From contig NZ_CP009621.1 in the NCBI RefSeq assembly GCF_000973725.1, positions 310,001 to 374,000 on the forward strand: a stretch of 64,000 bases of DNA, written 5' to 3'. The notes under the pieces are model-generated. The model had not been told where the DNA came from and did not search any database. It saw only the letters and a list, made by a program, of their open reading frames with translations. Numbering within the stretch: the first letter of the stretch is position 1; each line of letters opens with the position of its first letter. Origin of the DNA: Pontibacter korlensis. Lineage in GTDB: Bacteria > Bacteroidota > Bacteroidia > Cytophagales > Hymenobacteraceae. The translations under genes and the position numbers were made by a program. Shown piece after piece: positions 43,557 through 52,318 of this stretch.

Positions 43557-44783
43557 CTAGCGGTGTGCTATTGGGTCTGCGCTACCGTCTGGATCACCGT
43601 TTACATAACCGTCCGTTACTGGTTTACCTCCAGTAAGCAACAGTACACCTGCAACGTGCGGAGAGGCCATAGAAGTACCACTAATAGTATTATATCCACC
43701 ATCTTTCCAGGTCGATTTGATACTTACACCCGGCGCACAATAATCTACAGGAGGGTTACCAAAATTAGAGAAGCTGGCAAATGTATCTGTAGAGTTCATG
43801 GCAGATACAGTAAAGATGTTTGTGTGATTTGCACGAGCCGGAGATGAATTATTGGCATCAGCACCATCATTACCGGCTGCTAGAGCAAAGAAAACACCCT
43901 TAGAGGCTGCACTTATCACTGCATCATCCAAAGCCTGTGACACAGGTCCTCCTAAGCTCATATTAGCCACATCACCAGCTTTTGCATTAGCAGCAACATA
44001 GTCTACTCCAGCGATAACACCTGAGTACGAACCACTTCCTCTGGAGTCAAGAACTTTTACAGCTACTACAGTGGCATCATATGCTACACCGATCACACCT
44101 GTTGTATTGTTTTTAGCAGCAATGGTACCAGCTACGTGAGAGCCATGTCCGTTACCATCATCAGCAGAGTTCGCATCTCTACCGGTTGTAAACACTGTTA
44201 TACTACGGGCAGCATCTACATTCAAATCTGGGTGGTCAAGGTCGATACCCGTGTCAATTACCCAGGCAGTTTTACCAGCGCCGCTTGCATAGCCTACCCG
44301 ATCAATTCCGTAAGGAACTTCCTGGGCACCACCGCCACTGCCGCCTGTGCCAGGCTTGGCTAGCATTACTACTCTGTCTGGCTCCACGTATGCTACACGC
44401 GGATCTTTGCGAAGCTGCTCAGCCTCTTCTGCAGAAAGCTTTACGGCAATACCCTTCACGGCCTGGCCAAAAGTCTGCTCTACTTTAAAGTCACTGATAC
44501 CGTTATCAGCCAAGATACTCTTGCTGACTTCGCGTACTGTTTCAATGCGTTGCTGATAGGAAGCGCCATTGCCAAGACGAAGGTTAGCGCCATCTTTATA
44601 TACAACAATATACTGCCCTGCTATAATTGCACCATTTTGACTTTCTGCCTGAAATTCAGCCATTGGTTCAGCCACATCGCCAGACTCATTATCGCAGGCG
44701 GTGAAGGTGCATGAGAACGTTACTGCTGCAGCTCCTAACATAAGTGAGCGCATCACATTTTTGAAATGTAATCTGTTTTTCAT
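43557..44783 (-). CDS. Subtilisin-family (S8) serine protease, proteinase K-like lipoprotein
   Basis: 408 residues with lipobox FTAC (Cys30). A propeptide of inhibitor I9 type follows (about 55-140: GQYIVVYKDGANLRLGNG, DPRVAYVEPDRVV). The catalytic domain has Asp in AWVIDTGIDLDHPDLN (about 174), His in GNGHGSHVAGTIAAKN (about 214), the oxyanion Asn in LAAGNDGADANN and Ser in ISGTSMASPHVAGVLLL (about 370). The spacing matches proteinase K/aqualysin enzymes. Unlike many Bacteroidota homologues, it ends soon after the catalytic domain, with no secretion or PKD domain. It should act outside the inner membrane. Confidence 0.95.
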   Translation of the reverse strand: MKNRLHFKNVMRSLMLGAAAVTFSCTFTACDNESGDVAEPMAEFQAESQNGAIIAGQYIVVYKDGANLRLGNGASYQQRIETVREVSKSILADNGISDFKVEQTFGQAVKGIAVKLSAEEAEQLRKDPRVAYVEPDRVVMLAKPGTGGSGGGAQEVPYGIDRVGYASGAGKTAWVIDTGIDLDHPDLNVDAARSITVFTTGRDANSADDGNGHGSHVAGTIAAKNNTTGVIGVAYDATVVAVKVLDSRGSGSYSGVIAGVDYVAANAKAGDVANMSLGGPVSQALDDAVISAASKGVFFALAAGNDGADANNSSPARANHTNIFTVSAMNSTDTFASFSNFGNPPVDYCAPGVSIKSTWKDGGYNTISGTSMASPHVAGVLLLTGGKPVTDGYVNGDPDGSADPIAHR

Positions 44784-45176
44784 GGGGGAAATTTTAAGGT
44801 GAATAAAAAGTTATTTATAGGAACAATAATTCCAAACTATTGATATTGGACAACATACACAAATAATTTTATCTAAATATTTATCCACACTATATAGAAA
44901 TCCCTCCTGTGTTACGCATTAGGTGATTTTACCAGAACAACAGTTGCACGTGTTTTTGATGACTTTGATGTGAGAGCCAATTAGATGGTTAGCTTCCATT
45001 TTGAAGAGGACAAACACATTAATACGTGTTTGTATTTAAGCCGGACAACATCAAATCCAACTCATTAGAAAATTACAAATTTTCTAATGCCTTATTTTAC
45101 CTAATGCACGTTAACAATAGTAGCTATATAGCTAAAAAGAATTATCTTTAACTACAAAGAGAAAAGTAAAAGCACT
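44784..45176. other. Divergent intergenic region with a palindrome
   Basis: 393 bp, AT-rich, between the divergent S8 protease and cyclophilin genes. It holds a 12-bp-arm palindrome at 45063-45089 and a possible -7 box TATCTTTA at 45143-45150, 27 bp before the cyclophilin ATG. There is no gene. Confidence 0.55.
45063..45089. promoter_or_regulatory. Palindrome, candidate operator
   Basis: CATTAGAAAATT and AATTTTCTAATG are exact complements around ACA, about 90 bp upstream of the cyclophilin gene. It has no T-run on either side and does not follow a gene end, so an operator or cruciform is more likely than a terminator. Confidence 0.4.
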
Positions 45177-45947
45177 ATGAAGAAACTGTTCTTATCTCCT
45201 CTTAGCCGGCCAATGCTATTTGCAGCGTGCCTGCTGCCCCTGTTCAGCTGCAACAAAGGATCTTCTAACGAGACGGATGGTGAGCAAACTGAGGCTGTAG
45301 CTGAAGATGAGCAAACACTGGAGCCTTTGACTACTGAGACCGCTGTTGCCAAGTTGGAGGCATATGGCCAAAACAACCAGGATAGCCTTGCAGTGATCAG
45401 TACCCGCCATGGCGACATAAAAGTGCGCCTTTATAAGGATACACCATTGCACCGGGCCAATTTTGTGCGCCTTACCAAGGCTGGCTTCTATAACGAGGGT
45501 GAGTTTTACCGTGTCGTGGAGGGCTTTGCCATACAGGGCGGCGATTCCGACGAGCGGCAGATGAGTCAGGGCGCTTATAAAATTCCTCAGGAGTTCAACC
45601 CTAAGTACATTCACAAGCGTGGTGCACTGGCCATGGCACGCTATGGCGATGACCGAAACCCGGATAAGGAGTCGTCTTCCCATAACTTCTATATTGTTAC
45701 CGGTAAACCAGTAAGCAAGGACGAGCTACTGGCGTTTGAGCAAAAGCATGGTATCGACTACACGCCTGAGCAAGAGAAAACCTACTTATCAGTAGGCGGT
45801 GAGCCTGGCCTGGATACAGAGTATACTGTTTTTGGGGAAGTGGTAGAAGGCATGGATGTAGTAGAGAAGATTGAGAAGGAGCCTGTAGATGCTTCTGACT
45901 GGCCACGCCAGGTTGTACCGCACACCATTAAGATCGTAAACGAATAG
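45177..45947 (+). CDS. Cyclophilin-type peptidyl-prolyl isomerase, lipoprotein
   Basis: 256 residues. Lipoprotein signal (lipobox PLFSC, Cys25), an acidic Glu-rich linker (about 35-60), then the cyclophilin domain (about 70-256). Characteristic pieces are ISTRHGDIKVRLYKDTPLHR, ANFVRLTKAGFYNEGEFYRV, EGFAIQGGDSDERQ, HKRGALAMARYGDDRNPDKE and SSSHNFYIVTG. The catalytic FYR and QGGD residues are present. A middle insertion (SKDELLAFEQKHGIDYTPEQ) is typical of Bacteroidota cyclophilins. Role: folding of exported proteins in the periplasm. Confidence 0.94.
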   Translation: MKKLFLSPLSRPMLFAACLLPLFSCNKGSSNETDGEQTEAVAEDEQTLEPLTTETAVAKLEAYGQNNQDSLAVISTRHGDIKVRLYKDTPLHRANFVRLTKAGFYNEGEFYRVVEGFAIQGGDSDERQMSQGAYKIPQEFNPKYIHKRGALAMARYGDDRNPDKESSSHNFYIVTGKPVSKDELLAFEQKHGIDYTPEQEKTYLSVGGEPGLDTEYTVFGEVVEGMDVVEKIEKEPVDASDWPRQVVPHTIKIVNE

Positions 45948-45968
45948 GAGATCAATTCTTCTGCTAGG

Positions 45969-46016
45969 CAAAAAAGCAAGAGGCGCTGCAAAACTGCAGC
46001 GCCTCTTGCTTTTTTG
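45969..46016. terminator. Bidirectional rho-independent terminator, 22-bp stem
   Basis: CAAAAAAGCAAGAGGCGCTGCA and its exact complement around AAAC. It serves both the cyclophilin gene and the converging M13 peptidase gene. Confidence 0.88.
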
Positions 46017-46029
46017 CTTTATCTTATAC

Positions 46030-48099
46030 TTACCAGATTTTGATTCGCTCCTCTTCGCCACGAACCATAGGCTCACCTTGGTTGCACCCAAACGCCTCGT
46101 AAAACTGTGGCATGTTGGCCACCGGCCCGTTGGTACGGAAACGTCCTGGAGCGTGTGGGTCCGTCAGGATCTGTTGGTTTTGTGCCTCATCGCGCATGTT
46201 CACGCGCCAGATCTGAGCCCAGGCCAGGAAGAAGCGCTGCTCTGGCGTAAGCCCATCGATGTTACCAGGGTGTGTCTCTACCAGTGCCTTTTGGAGCGCT
46301 GTGTAGGCAATGTTTAAGCCACCGATATCGGCGATGTTCTCCCCTAGCGTCAGCTTTCCATTTACATGCAGGTTATCCAGTACAGTGTACTGGCTATACT
46401 GATCTACCACGGCGTTGGCTCTGGCATTAAACTTCTCCAGGTCCTCTTCGGTCCACCAGTCTTTCAGGTTGCCCTCAAAATCATACTTGGCTCCCTGGTC
46501 ATCAAAGCCGTGGGTTAGTTCATGCCCGATCACTGCACCCATACCACCATAGTTCACGGCATCATCGGCGTTCGGATCGAAGAACGGAGGCTGCAGGATA
46601 CCGGCCGGGAAAACGATCTCGTTCATACTTGGGTTATAGTATGCATTAACCGTAGGAGGCGACATAAACCATTCCTCACGGTCTACCGGCTGGCCGATCT
46701 TCCCGATGTTATCACGGAAGGCAAACTGGCTGGCACGCATCACATTGGCCGCATAAGAGTCACGTTTTATCTCAAGGCCTCTGTAGTCTTCCCACTTGTC
46801 TGGGTAACCGATTTTAACGGCAAAGGACTCCAGCTTCTGCAGCGCACGCTGCTTGGTCTCTTCTCCCATCCAATCCAAGTCGCGGACGTGCTCCTTAAAC
46901 GCCTCCTGCAGGTTATGTACCATCTCCAGGGCCTTTTGCTTAGCCTCCGGCGAGAACGTCTTCTGTACGTACAGCTGCCCTAGTGCCTCACCCAGCGCAC
47001 TGTCTGTAGCACGCAGCACTCGCTTCCAGCGCGGCTGCATCTCCTGCGCGCCGCTCAGCACTTTGCCATAGAAGTTGAAGTTCTCCTGCACAAAATCCTG
47101 GCTCAGGTATGGAGCTGTAGTGCGAGTCAAGTGCCAGGTAGTATAGGTTTTCCAGTCTTCCAGGGGCATACTTTTCAGCATCGTGTTTAGCTCTTTGAAG
47201 AATGCTGGCTGGCCCACGATGATCTCTTTGGCAGCTGTAGCACCCATACCGCCGAGCAACTGGCTAACCTTCAGGTTAGGATTTTGGCTGGTGAACTCCT
47301 GGACAGTCATCTTATTGTAGTTGGCATATGGGTCGCGCAGCTCCACGCGTGCCTTAGAGGCCTTCGCCAACCTTGTCTCGATATGCATCACGGTCTGCGC
47401 TTTCTTCTGAGCCGCAGCGGCATCATCACCCAGCAACTGGAAGATGTTCTGAAGGTGCTTTACATACTCTGTACGGATGGTCTTTGACCGCTCATCATCC
47501 TTTAAATAATAGTCTCGGTCTGGTAGACCGAGGCCGCCTTGCCCAGCCTGCAGCGCATACTGTGTACTTACCTTGTCATCCTGGGATACATACATACTGA
47601 AGTAGCCGCTAATGCCTTTGGTCTTCAGGTCAGCCACCGCTTTGATCAGGTCATCAGCAGTTTTCACAGACAGAATCCTGTCCAGCTCCGGCTTTATCGG
47701 GTTAACTCCGGCCTTGTTAACAGCTACTGAGTCCATGCCTGACGCATAAAAATCGCCTACCAGTTGTGTAGCAGAACCTTTGGCAGCCGTTGTGTTAGAT
47801 GATGCTTCTGTTAGCAGCTCACGCAGCACAGCATTGTTTTTTTCTGCCAGCTCGTTAAAAGATCCCCAACGGCTTTCTGAAGCTGGGATAGGGTTGTTTT
47901 TTATCCAACCTCCGTTGGCATATTGATAAAAGTCTACGCAAGGGCTTACGGTGGTATCCATGTTGGCCAGGTCCAGGCCGCGCCCCTCTACAGTTTCTGT
48001 CGTGTCAGCTGTACCTCCATCCGTGGTAGAGGAGCTACAACCTCCTAACAGCACACCTACAAGCGCAGCAGAAAACGGCAACAAGTATGTTTTTCTCAT
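46030..48099 (-). CDS. M13-family metallopeptidase (PepO/neprilysin-like) lipoprotein
   Basis: 689 residues with lipobox LLGGC. M13 N-terminal domain from MDTTVSPCVDFYQYANGGW, then SRWGSFNELAEKNNAVLREL. The catalytic part has NAYYNPSMNEIVFPAGILQP, the zinc motif HELTH within GAVIGHELTHGFDDQGAKYD (about 524-528) and the third ligand in LGENIADIGGLNIAYTAL (about 586). The C-terminal CNQGEPMVRGEEERIKIW is the family end. It cleaves small oligopeptides in the periplasm or at the surface. It is monocistronic, with a palindromic upstream site. Confidence 0.96.
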   Translation of the reverse strand: MRKTYLLPFSAALVGVLLGGCSSSTTDGGTADTTETVEGRGLDLANMDTTVSPCVDFYQYANGGWIKNNPIPASESRWGSFNELAEKNNAVLRELLTEASSNTTAAKGSATQLVGDFYASGMDSVAVNKAGVNPIKPELDRILSVKTADDLIKAVADLKTKGISGYFSMYVSQDDKVSTQYALQAGQGGLGLPDRDYYLKDDERSKTIRTEYVKHLQNIFQLLGDDAAAAQKKAQTVMHIETRLAKASKARVELRDPYANYNKMTVQEFTSQNPNLKVSQLLGGMGATAAKEIIVGQPAFFKELNTMLKSMPLEDWKTYTTWHLTRTTAPYLSQDFVQENFNFYGKVLSGAQEMQPRWKRVLRATDSALGEALGQLYVQKTFSPEAKQKALEMVHNLQEAFKEHVRDLDWMGEETKQRALQKLESFAVKIGYPDKWEDYRGLEIKRDSYAANVMRASQFAFRDNIGKIGQPVDREEWFMSPPTVNAYYNPSMNEIVFPAGILQPPFFDPNADDAVNYGGMGAVIGHELTHGFDDQGAKYDFEGNLKDWWTEEDLEKFNARANAVVDQYSQYTVLDNLHVNGKLTLGENIADIGGLNIAYTALQKALVETHPGNIDGLTPEQRFFLAWAQIWRVNMRDEAQNQQILTDPHAPGRFRTNGPVANMPQFYEAFGCNQGEPMVRGEEERIKIW

Positions 48100-48131
48100 A
48101 ATCTGACAGTTTGGTTAGATAAGCATTTAAG

Positions 48132-48148
48132 GTACAAACTTTTTGTAC
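48132..48148. promoter_or_regulatory. Short palindrome in a divergent promoter region, candidate operator
   Basis: GTACAAA and TTTGTAC, exact complements around CTT, 33 bp upstream of the M13 peptidase start and 107 bp upstream of the divergent gene. The size and position suit a dimeric repressor site. Confidence 0.35.
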
Positions 48149-48254
48149 TAGTTTCAAAAGTGATACAGCTTATAGATGATCTGTATTCTCATATATCCGA
48201 AAAAAGGTTTATCTTAACAGGCACTAAGCAAGTATCCTTGCTGGCAAGCAGAAA

Positions 48255-48698
48255 ATGTTGACCGAGAAACCCAATTATAAAGTTTTAAATAACAGCGACT
48301 ACTGTGAGTTTGGCTACGATGCTGACCTGCAGGCCTTAGTGCTGACCTATAAGCGCAGTGGTTCCTCGAAGGAGTTCCGGAACAACCATTATGAGCTACT
48401 AAAGGTGATGGAGAAGGTACGTGTAAGCCGTATGCTGGTAAACACCCTAGACCTTGGTGCTGTAGCTCCTGAAGACCAGCGTTGGCTAGGTGAAAACATT
48501 ATTCCTAAAATGGTAAAGTTTGCTCTTGATGGCTACCTATATATTGCTGTGCTAGCACCCGAGAAGAAAATCTTCACTCAGCTAGCTGTAGAAATGATAG
48601 AGCAACTCTCTGAAAAAACAGGTATGTACACCAACAAACATTTCCATAGCCTGAGCGCGGCCAAAACCTGGCTTCGGGAGCAGCAGCTACAGTCGTAG
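48255..48698 (+). CDS. Cytoplasmic protein of unknown function, STAS/SpoIIAA-like in outline
   Basis: 147 residues, no signal peptide. Alternating strands and helices: YCEFGYDADLQALVLTYKR, NHYELLKVMEKVRVSRMLVN, then DGYLYIAVLAPEKKIFTQLA. The pattern of a central strand MLVNTLDLG and a helix after it recalls SpoIIAA/STAS-like Bacteroidota proteins, but I cannot confirm the family. The last 12 bp overlap the convergent glycosyltransferase gene, so the two transcripts are antisense to each other at their ends. Confidence 0.6.
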   Translation: MLTEKPNYKVLNNSDYCEFGYDADLQALVLTYKRSGSSKEFRNNHYELLKVMEKVRVSRMLVNTLDLGAVAPEDQRWLGENIIPKMVKFALDGYLYIAVLAPEKKIFTQLAVEMIEQLSEKTGMYTNKHFHSLSAAKTWLREQQLQS

Positions 48699-49373
48699 CA
48701 GCCTTTTACATACCTTAACCAGCCGCTCCTGCGATAAGCCAAGCCTGTACAAAGTATAAATCAAGAAATAACTGCACTGCAGCCTATATACCCCGAGCTG
48801 CCTATACTTGCGTGCTGAGGTTATTACCTTTGCTGGCAACACAACAAACGGGGCACACCTGCGCACACGCTCCACAATTTCCTGGTCCTCGAGCAAAAGC
48901 AACTGCTCATTAAAACCACCTGCTTTTTCGAACACATCGCGCCGCACAAACAGGCTTTGGTCGCCAAAGCGAACGGCATCTACATCAAACCTGGTGAACC
49001 AGGCATTCAGGCGCAGGAACCAGTGCTGAAAGTCGAACTTCAGGCGGTAGCAGCCACTACCGTATCCCTGCATTACCGCCCGTGTCAGTTGCTCCTCAAA
49101 ATCTGGTGGAGGAAACGTGTCGGCATGCAGGAAGTATAAAATGTCTCCCGCGGCTATACGTGCACCAGCGTTCATCTGCGTGGCGCGTCCTTTCCGCTCA
49201 CACCCTAGCACTCTTGCTCCTGCCGCTGTGGCTATACGTTGTGTGATGTCTGTACTTCCACCATCGGCCACAATTACTTCTGTTACTGCACTAGTGTGGC
49301 TCCGTAAATAGCCTACCAACTCGCCTATTACAGCCTCTTCGTTGTAAGTTGGTATGATGATGCTAAGCTTCAA
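48687..49373 (-). CDS. Glycosyltransferase family 2, TIGR04283 (arsenosugar biosynthesis-type)
   Basis: 228 residues. GT-A fold with the nucleotide-sugar site SIIIPTYNEEAVIGELVGYL and VIVADGGSTDITQRI, the DxD-like HADTFPPPDF motif and GDQSLFVRRDVFEKAGGFNE for the acceptor loop. Short length and CERKGRATQMNAGARIAAGD are hallmarks of the TIGR04283 subgroup, named from arsenosugar loci. None of the usual partner genes is visible here, so the arsenic link is not supported locally. Confidence 0.88.
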   Translation of the reverse strand: MKLSIIIPTYNEEAVIGELVGYLRSHTSAVTEVIVADGGSTDITQRIATAAGARVLGCERKGRATQMNAGARIAAGDILYFLHADTFPPPDFEEQLTRAVMQGYGSGCYRLKFDFQHWFLRLNAWFTRFDVDAVRFGDQSLFVRRDVFEKAGGFNEQLLLLEDQEIVERVRRCAPFVVLPAKVITSARKYRQLGVYRLQCSYFLIYTLYRLGLSQERLVKVCKRLLRL

Positions 49374-49471
49374 GGGCAGGAAAGTATAGGTATTGAGGGA
49401 AGTACGGTAAATACGTATGAGAGGTACAGCTCAACTCAACTGCTGTAGGCAGCTATGTACATAATCAAAGC

Positions 49472-49506
49472 AAAACGCCCCGACTGCAGGGCAGCCGAGG
49501 CGTTTT
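49472..49506 (-). terminator. Rho-independent terminator of the S9 peptidase gene
   Basis: AAAACGCC and GGCGTTTT arms with internal pairing, 20 bp after the peptidase stop. Confidence 0.7.
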
Positions 49507-49525
49507 ATAAGTAGAGATCTGATGC

Positions 49526-51988
49526 TTATTGCACCGGACGGTTCTTCACGTATTTATCCAACCACTGGTCCATCTCCCACAGCATGTGCAGGATAGACTC
49601 TTTGGCGCGGTAGCCGTGGCTCTCGGCTGGCAGGAACACCAGTCGGGTGGTGGCACCGTGGCCTTTCAGGGCATTATAAAAACGCTCACTCTGGATCGGG
49701 AAGGTACCAGAGTTATTGTCAGCCTCGCCGTGGATAAGCAGGATTGGCTCATTTACCTTGTTGGCAAAAGAGAAAGGCGACATCTGGAAGTATACTTCCG
49801 GGGCATCCCAATACGTACGCTCCTCAGCCTGGAAACCAAATGGCGTCAGGGTACGGTTATAAGCTCCACTACGCGCAATACCAGCAGCAAAAAGGTCGGA
49901 GTGCGCCAACAGGTTACCTGTCATGAAAGCACCGTAAGAGTGACCGCCCACGGCCACACGCTTCGGATCGGCCACGCCCATTTTCACCACCTCGTCGATA
50001 GCTGCCTTGGCGCTGGACACCAGCTGCTGCACATAGGTATCGTTTGGCTGCGCGTCGCCTTCGCCTACAATCGGAATATCGGTTCTGTCGAGCACAGCGT
50101 ATCCTTGCGTTACCCAGAACAGTGGAGAGCCCCAGCTGATGCGGGTAAACTCGTAAGGCGAGCTTTTTACCTGGCCAGCAGCAGAAGCATTCTTGAACTC
50201 ACGTGGGTAAGCCCACAGCAGCATCGGCAGTGGCGCATCTCCTTTTTTATAGTCTTTCGGCAAGTATAAAATGGCAGTCAGGTTCACTCCGTCCTCACGC
50301 TTATACTTCAGCATTTGCTTCTGCACACCTTCCAGCTGTGGGTTAGGGTGCGGGAACGTTGTTACCTGCGTCAGCTTCTTGTCGTCAATGTCGCGCACGA
50401 AGTAGTTAGGTGGATCATTCTCAGACTCTCTCCTGGTAATAATCTTTTTGTCGTTCAGGTCGATGATATCTACCGGACGCTCATAATATGGCGCCTCTGA
50501 TCTCCAGAGAATGTTACCCTTCTTTGATTTCAGGCTAAACTCACTCACGAACGGACGGTTACCTTCCGGCGAGCCGCCTTCTGAAATCATGTAAATGTTC
50601 TGCTTCTTCTTATCAGTAAGCAATACACTGCGCCCGTACTTGTTCTTGGTGAATACCGGAGAGCCTGGGTCGTTGTAGTTGTCCTCGTAAGAACGCTCGA
50701 TCAGCACCGTTGCCTTGGCAGGTTTAGATGGGTCAACCAAGATGCTGCGCTCAGTACGCGTTTTCCACCAACGCTCGTTTACGATCGCCATACCTTCGCC
50801 CCACATCACGCCACGGTAGCGGTACTTGGTAGCTGCCAGTTTAGCTGGCTTGCCATTGAATGGAGCATCCAGCATATACACATGGTCGCGCACGGCAGCC
50901 TCTTTGTTGGCATCTCCGCCATCCTGCGCCTCAGCCCAATACAATGTAGCAGGCTTGTCCGGGCGCCAGCTGTAGCTGCGTGGTCCTTTCGCTACGGCAT
51001 CAAACGCGATGGGAATATCCTCGGCTAAGGGCAGCTTTGCCAGCTCTTTTACCACTTGGCCGTTGCGGTTCCATACTTCAACTTTGTACGGGAAGTAGTA
51101 ATGCGGCACCAGGTAAGAGTATGGCTTCTGCATGGTCTCTACCAACAGGTATTGCCCGTCTGGCGATGTCTCCACACTTTTGATGATACCCGCCTGTCCT
51201 ATCGGCTCCTGCTTTCCGTCCACGCTCACCAGCTTAAGCTGCGTCTGCATATAATAGTCGAACAGCTGCTCATCGTTGCGGTTCTTCAGCAGGTCCTGAT
51301 ACGTGCGCGATGGCTTTGCCTTACCAATGTTCTGCTGCACGGTTGGTCCGGCAGGCACAGTAGAAGCCTTCGGCATTTCGCCACGATTCTCGTCCACAAA
51401 CTTTACCACCAGCCCTTTGCTGTCAGAAAGCCACTCAAACGGACGACCGCTGTAGGCATCGTTCACCACCGCCTCCGTCAGCTTTTTAGCTTCTCTTGTA
51501 CCCAGGTCGGCTATCCACAGTTCAATGCCGTTTGCCTTGGTGTTGGTGAAAGCGATATACTTCTCGTCCGGCGACCAGGTAACGTTTGAAAGCTGTGCGT
51601 TCTGTGGCAGACCCTTGATCTGAAATTCGTCCGCATTGCTCACCTTCTTCAGCTTTAAGCCATTATAGTAGTAACCACGGCTTGGCCCATTGGTGGCAGG
51701 GTTAATGCGCATGCCAGCCAAACGGCTCTCCGGTGCCGACACTTCTTCTATACTTGGGTAGCCCGGGCTTTCGAGCAGCAGCATCCATTCGCCTTTGGCG
51801 CTTATACTTACAGATGGTGTGTTAGGCGCTTCAATAATAGATGCAATAGCCTCTGGCGGCCGCTGGTAGCCAATGTTTGTGTCCTGCCCGCCTTGCGCCA
51901 GTGCCACAGGCGCGGCTCCGGTTAGAAGCAACGCGCACAGTAGCCGAGAGGCCACACGCTTGGCAGCTTTGCTGTTTGTAAAGTTCAT
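49526..51988 (-). CDS. S9-family serine peptidase, glutamyl endopeptidase (CGEP/S9D)-like
   Basis: 820 residues with a signal peptide (cleaved after ALAQG). The N-terminal PPEAIASIIEAPNTPSVSIS, followed by EVSAPESRLAGMRINPATNG, is characteristic of the S9D glutamyl endopeptidases known from chloroplasts and bacteria. A beta-propeller occupies about 60-530. The hydrolase domain has Ser in VAVGGHSYGAFMTGNLLAHS (about 680), Asp in IHGEADNNSGTFP and His in PAESHGYRAKES. Known members cleave after glutamate; specificity here is inferred from similarity. Likely periplasmic. It is monocistronic, with a 330-bp upstream gap. Confidence 0.93.
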   Translation of the reverse strand: MNFTNSKAAKRVASRLLCALLLTGAAPVALAQGGQDTNIGYQRPPEAIASIIEAPNTPSVSISAKGEWMLLLESPGYPSIEEVSAPESRLAGMRINPATNGPSRGYYYNGLKLKKVSNADEFQIKGLPQNAQLSNVTWSPDEKYIAFTNTKANGIELWIADLGTREAKKLTEAVVNDAYSGRPFEWLSDSKGLVVKFVDENRGEMPKASTVPAGPTVQQNIGKAKPSRTYQDLLKNRNDEQLFDYYMQTQLKLVSVDGKQEPIGQAGIIKSVETSPDGQYLLVETMQKPYSYLVPHYYFPYKVEVWNRNGQVVKELAKLPLAEDIPIAFDAVAKGPRSYSWRPDKPATLYWAEAQDGGDANKEAAVRDHVYMLDAPFNGKPAKLAATKYRYRGVMWGEGMAIVNERWWKTRTERSILVDPSKPAKATVLIERSYEDNYNDPGSPVFTKNKYGRSVLLTDKKKQNIYMISEGGSPEGNRPFVSEFSLKSKKGNILWRSEAPYYERPVDIIDLNDKKIITRRESENDPPNYFVRDIDDKKLTQVTTFPHPNPQLEGVQKQMLKYKREDGVNLTAILYLPKDYKKGDAPLPMLLWAYPREFKNASAAGQVKSSPYEFTRISWGSPLFWVTQGYAVLDRTDIPIVGEGDAQPNDTYVQQLVSSAKAAIDEVVKMGVADPKRVAVGGHSYGAFMTGNLLAHSDLFAAGIARSGAYNRTLTPFGFQAEERTYWDAPEVYFQMSPFSFANKVNEPILLIHGEADNNSGTFPIQSERFYNALKGHGATTRLVFLPAESHGYRAKESILHMLWEMDQWLDKYVKNRPVQ

Positions 51989-52318
51989 GTTATAGATGAT
52001 TGGTTAAGGTTAGTTTATGAGTAGACTACAGAGAAAGAAGAGGGTTTAATGCATAATATTAACATTTCTAAATATATTATTCTTTCTATTTATTATCTTA
52101 GTGTTATACCATAAATTATTTAACAACCACATACTCCACCACCTACTGTTATTAAAATAAAGATGGAGCTCTACTATAATTCTAAAGTAAGGCTAAGCTA
52201 CAATTGGGAAATAGCATCAATAAACAGAGGCCAGTAACAGCTGTAGTGCAACTACTAAACTCAATTGATACAAGGGAAATTTTACACTATACAAACTACC
52301 ATTCTAACCTACTAAGCT
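51989..52318. other. AT-rich divergent intergenic region
   Basis: 330 bp between the S9 peptidase and the first glycine-rich secreted protein. It contains AT-rich tracts around 52040-52100 but no clear promoter boxes, hairpins or genes. A 68-codon frame at 52204-52410 overlaps the next gene and is unsupported. Confidence 0.5.

Noticed and set aside
48687-49373. Arsenosugar biosynthesis locus
   Set aside because: Only the TIGR04283-type glycosyltransferase is present; none of the other arsenosugar genes is in the neighbourhood.
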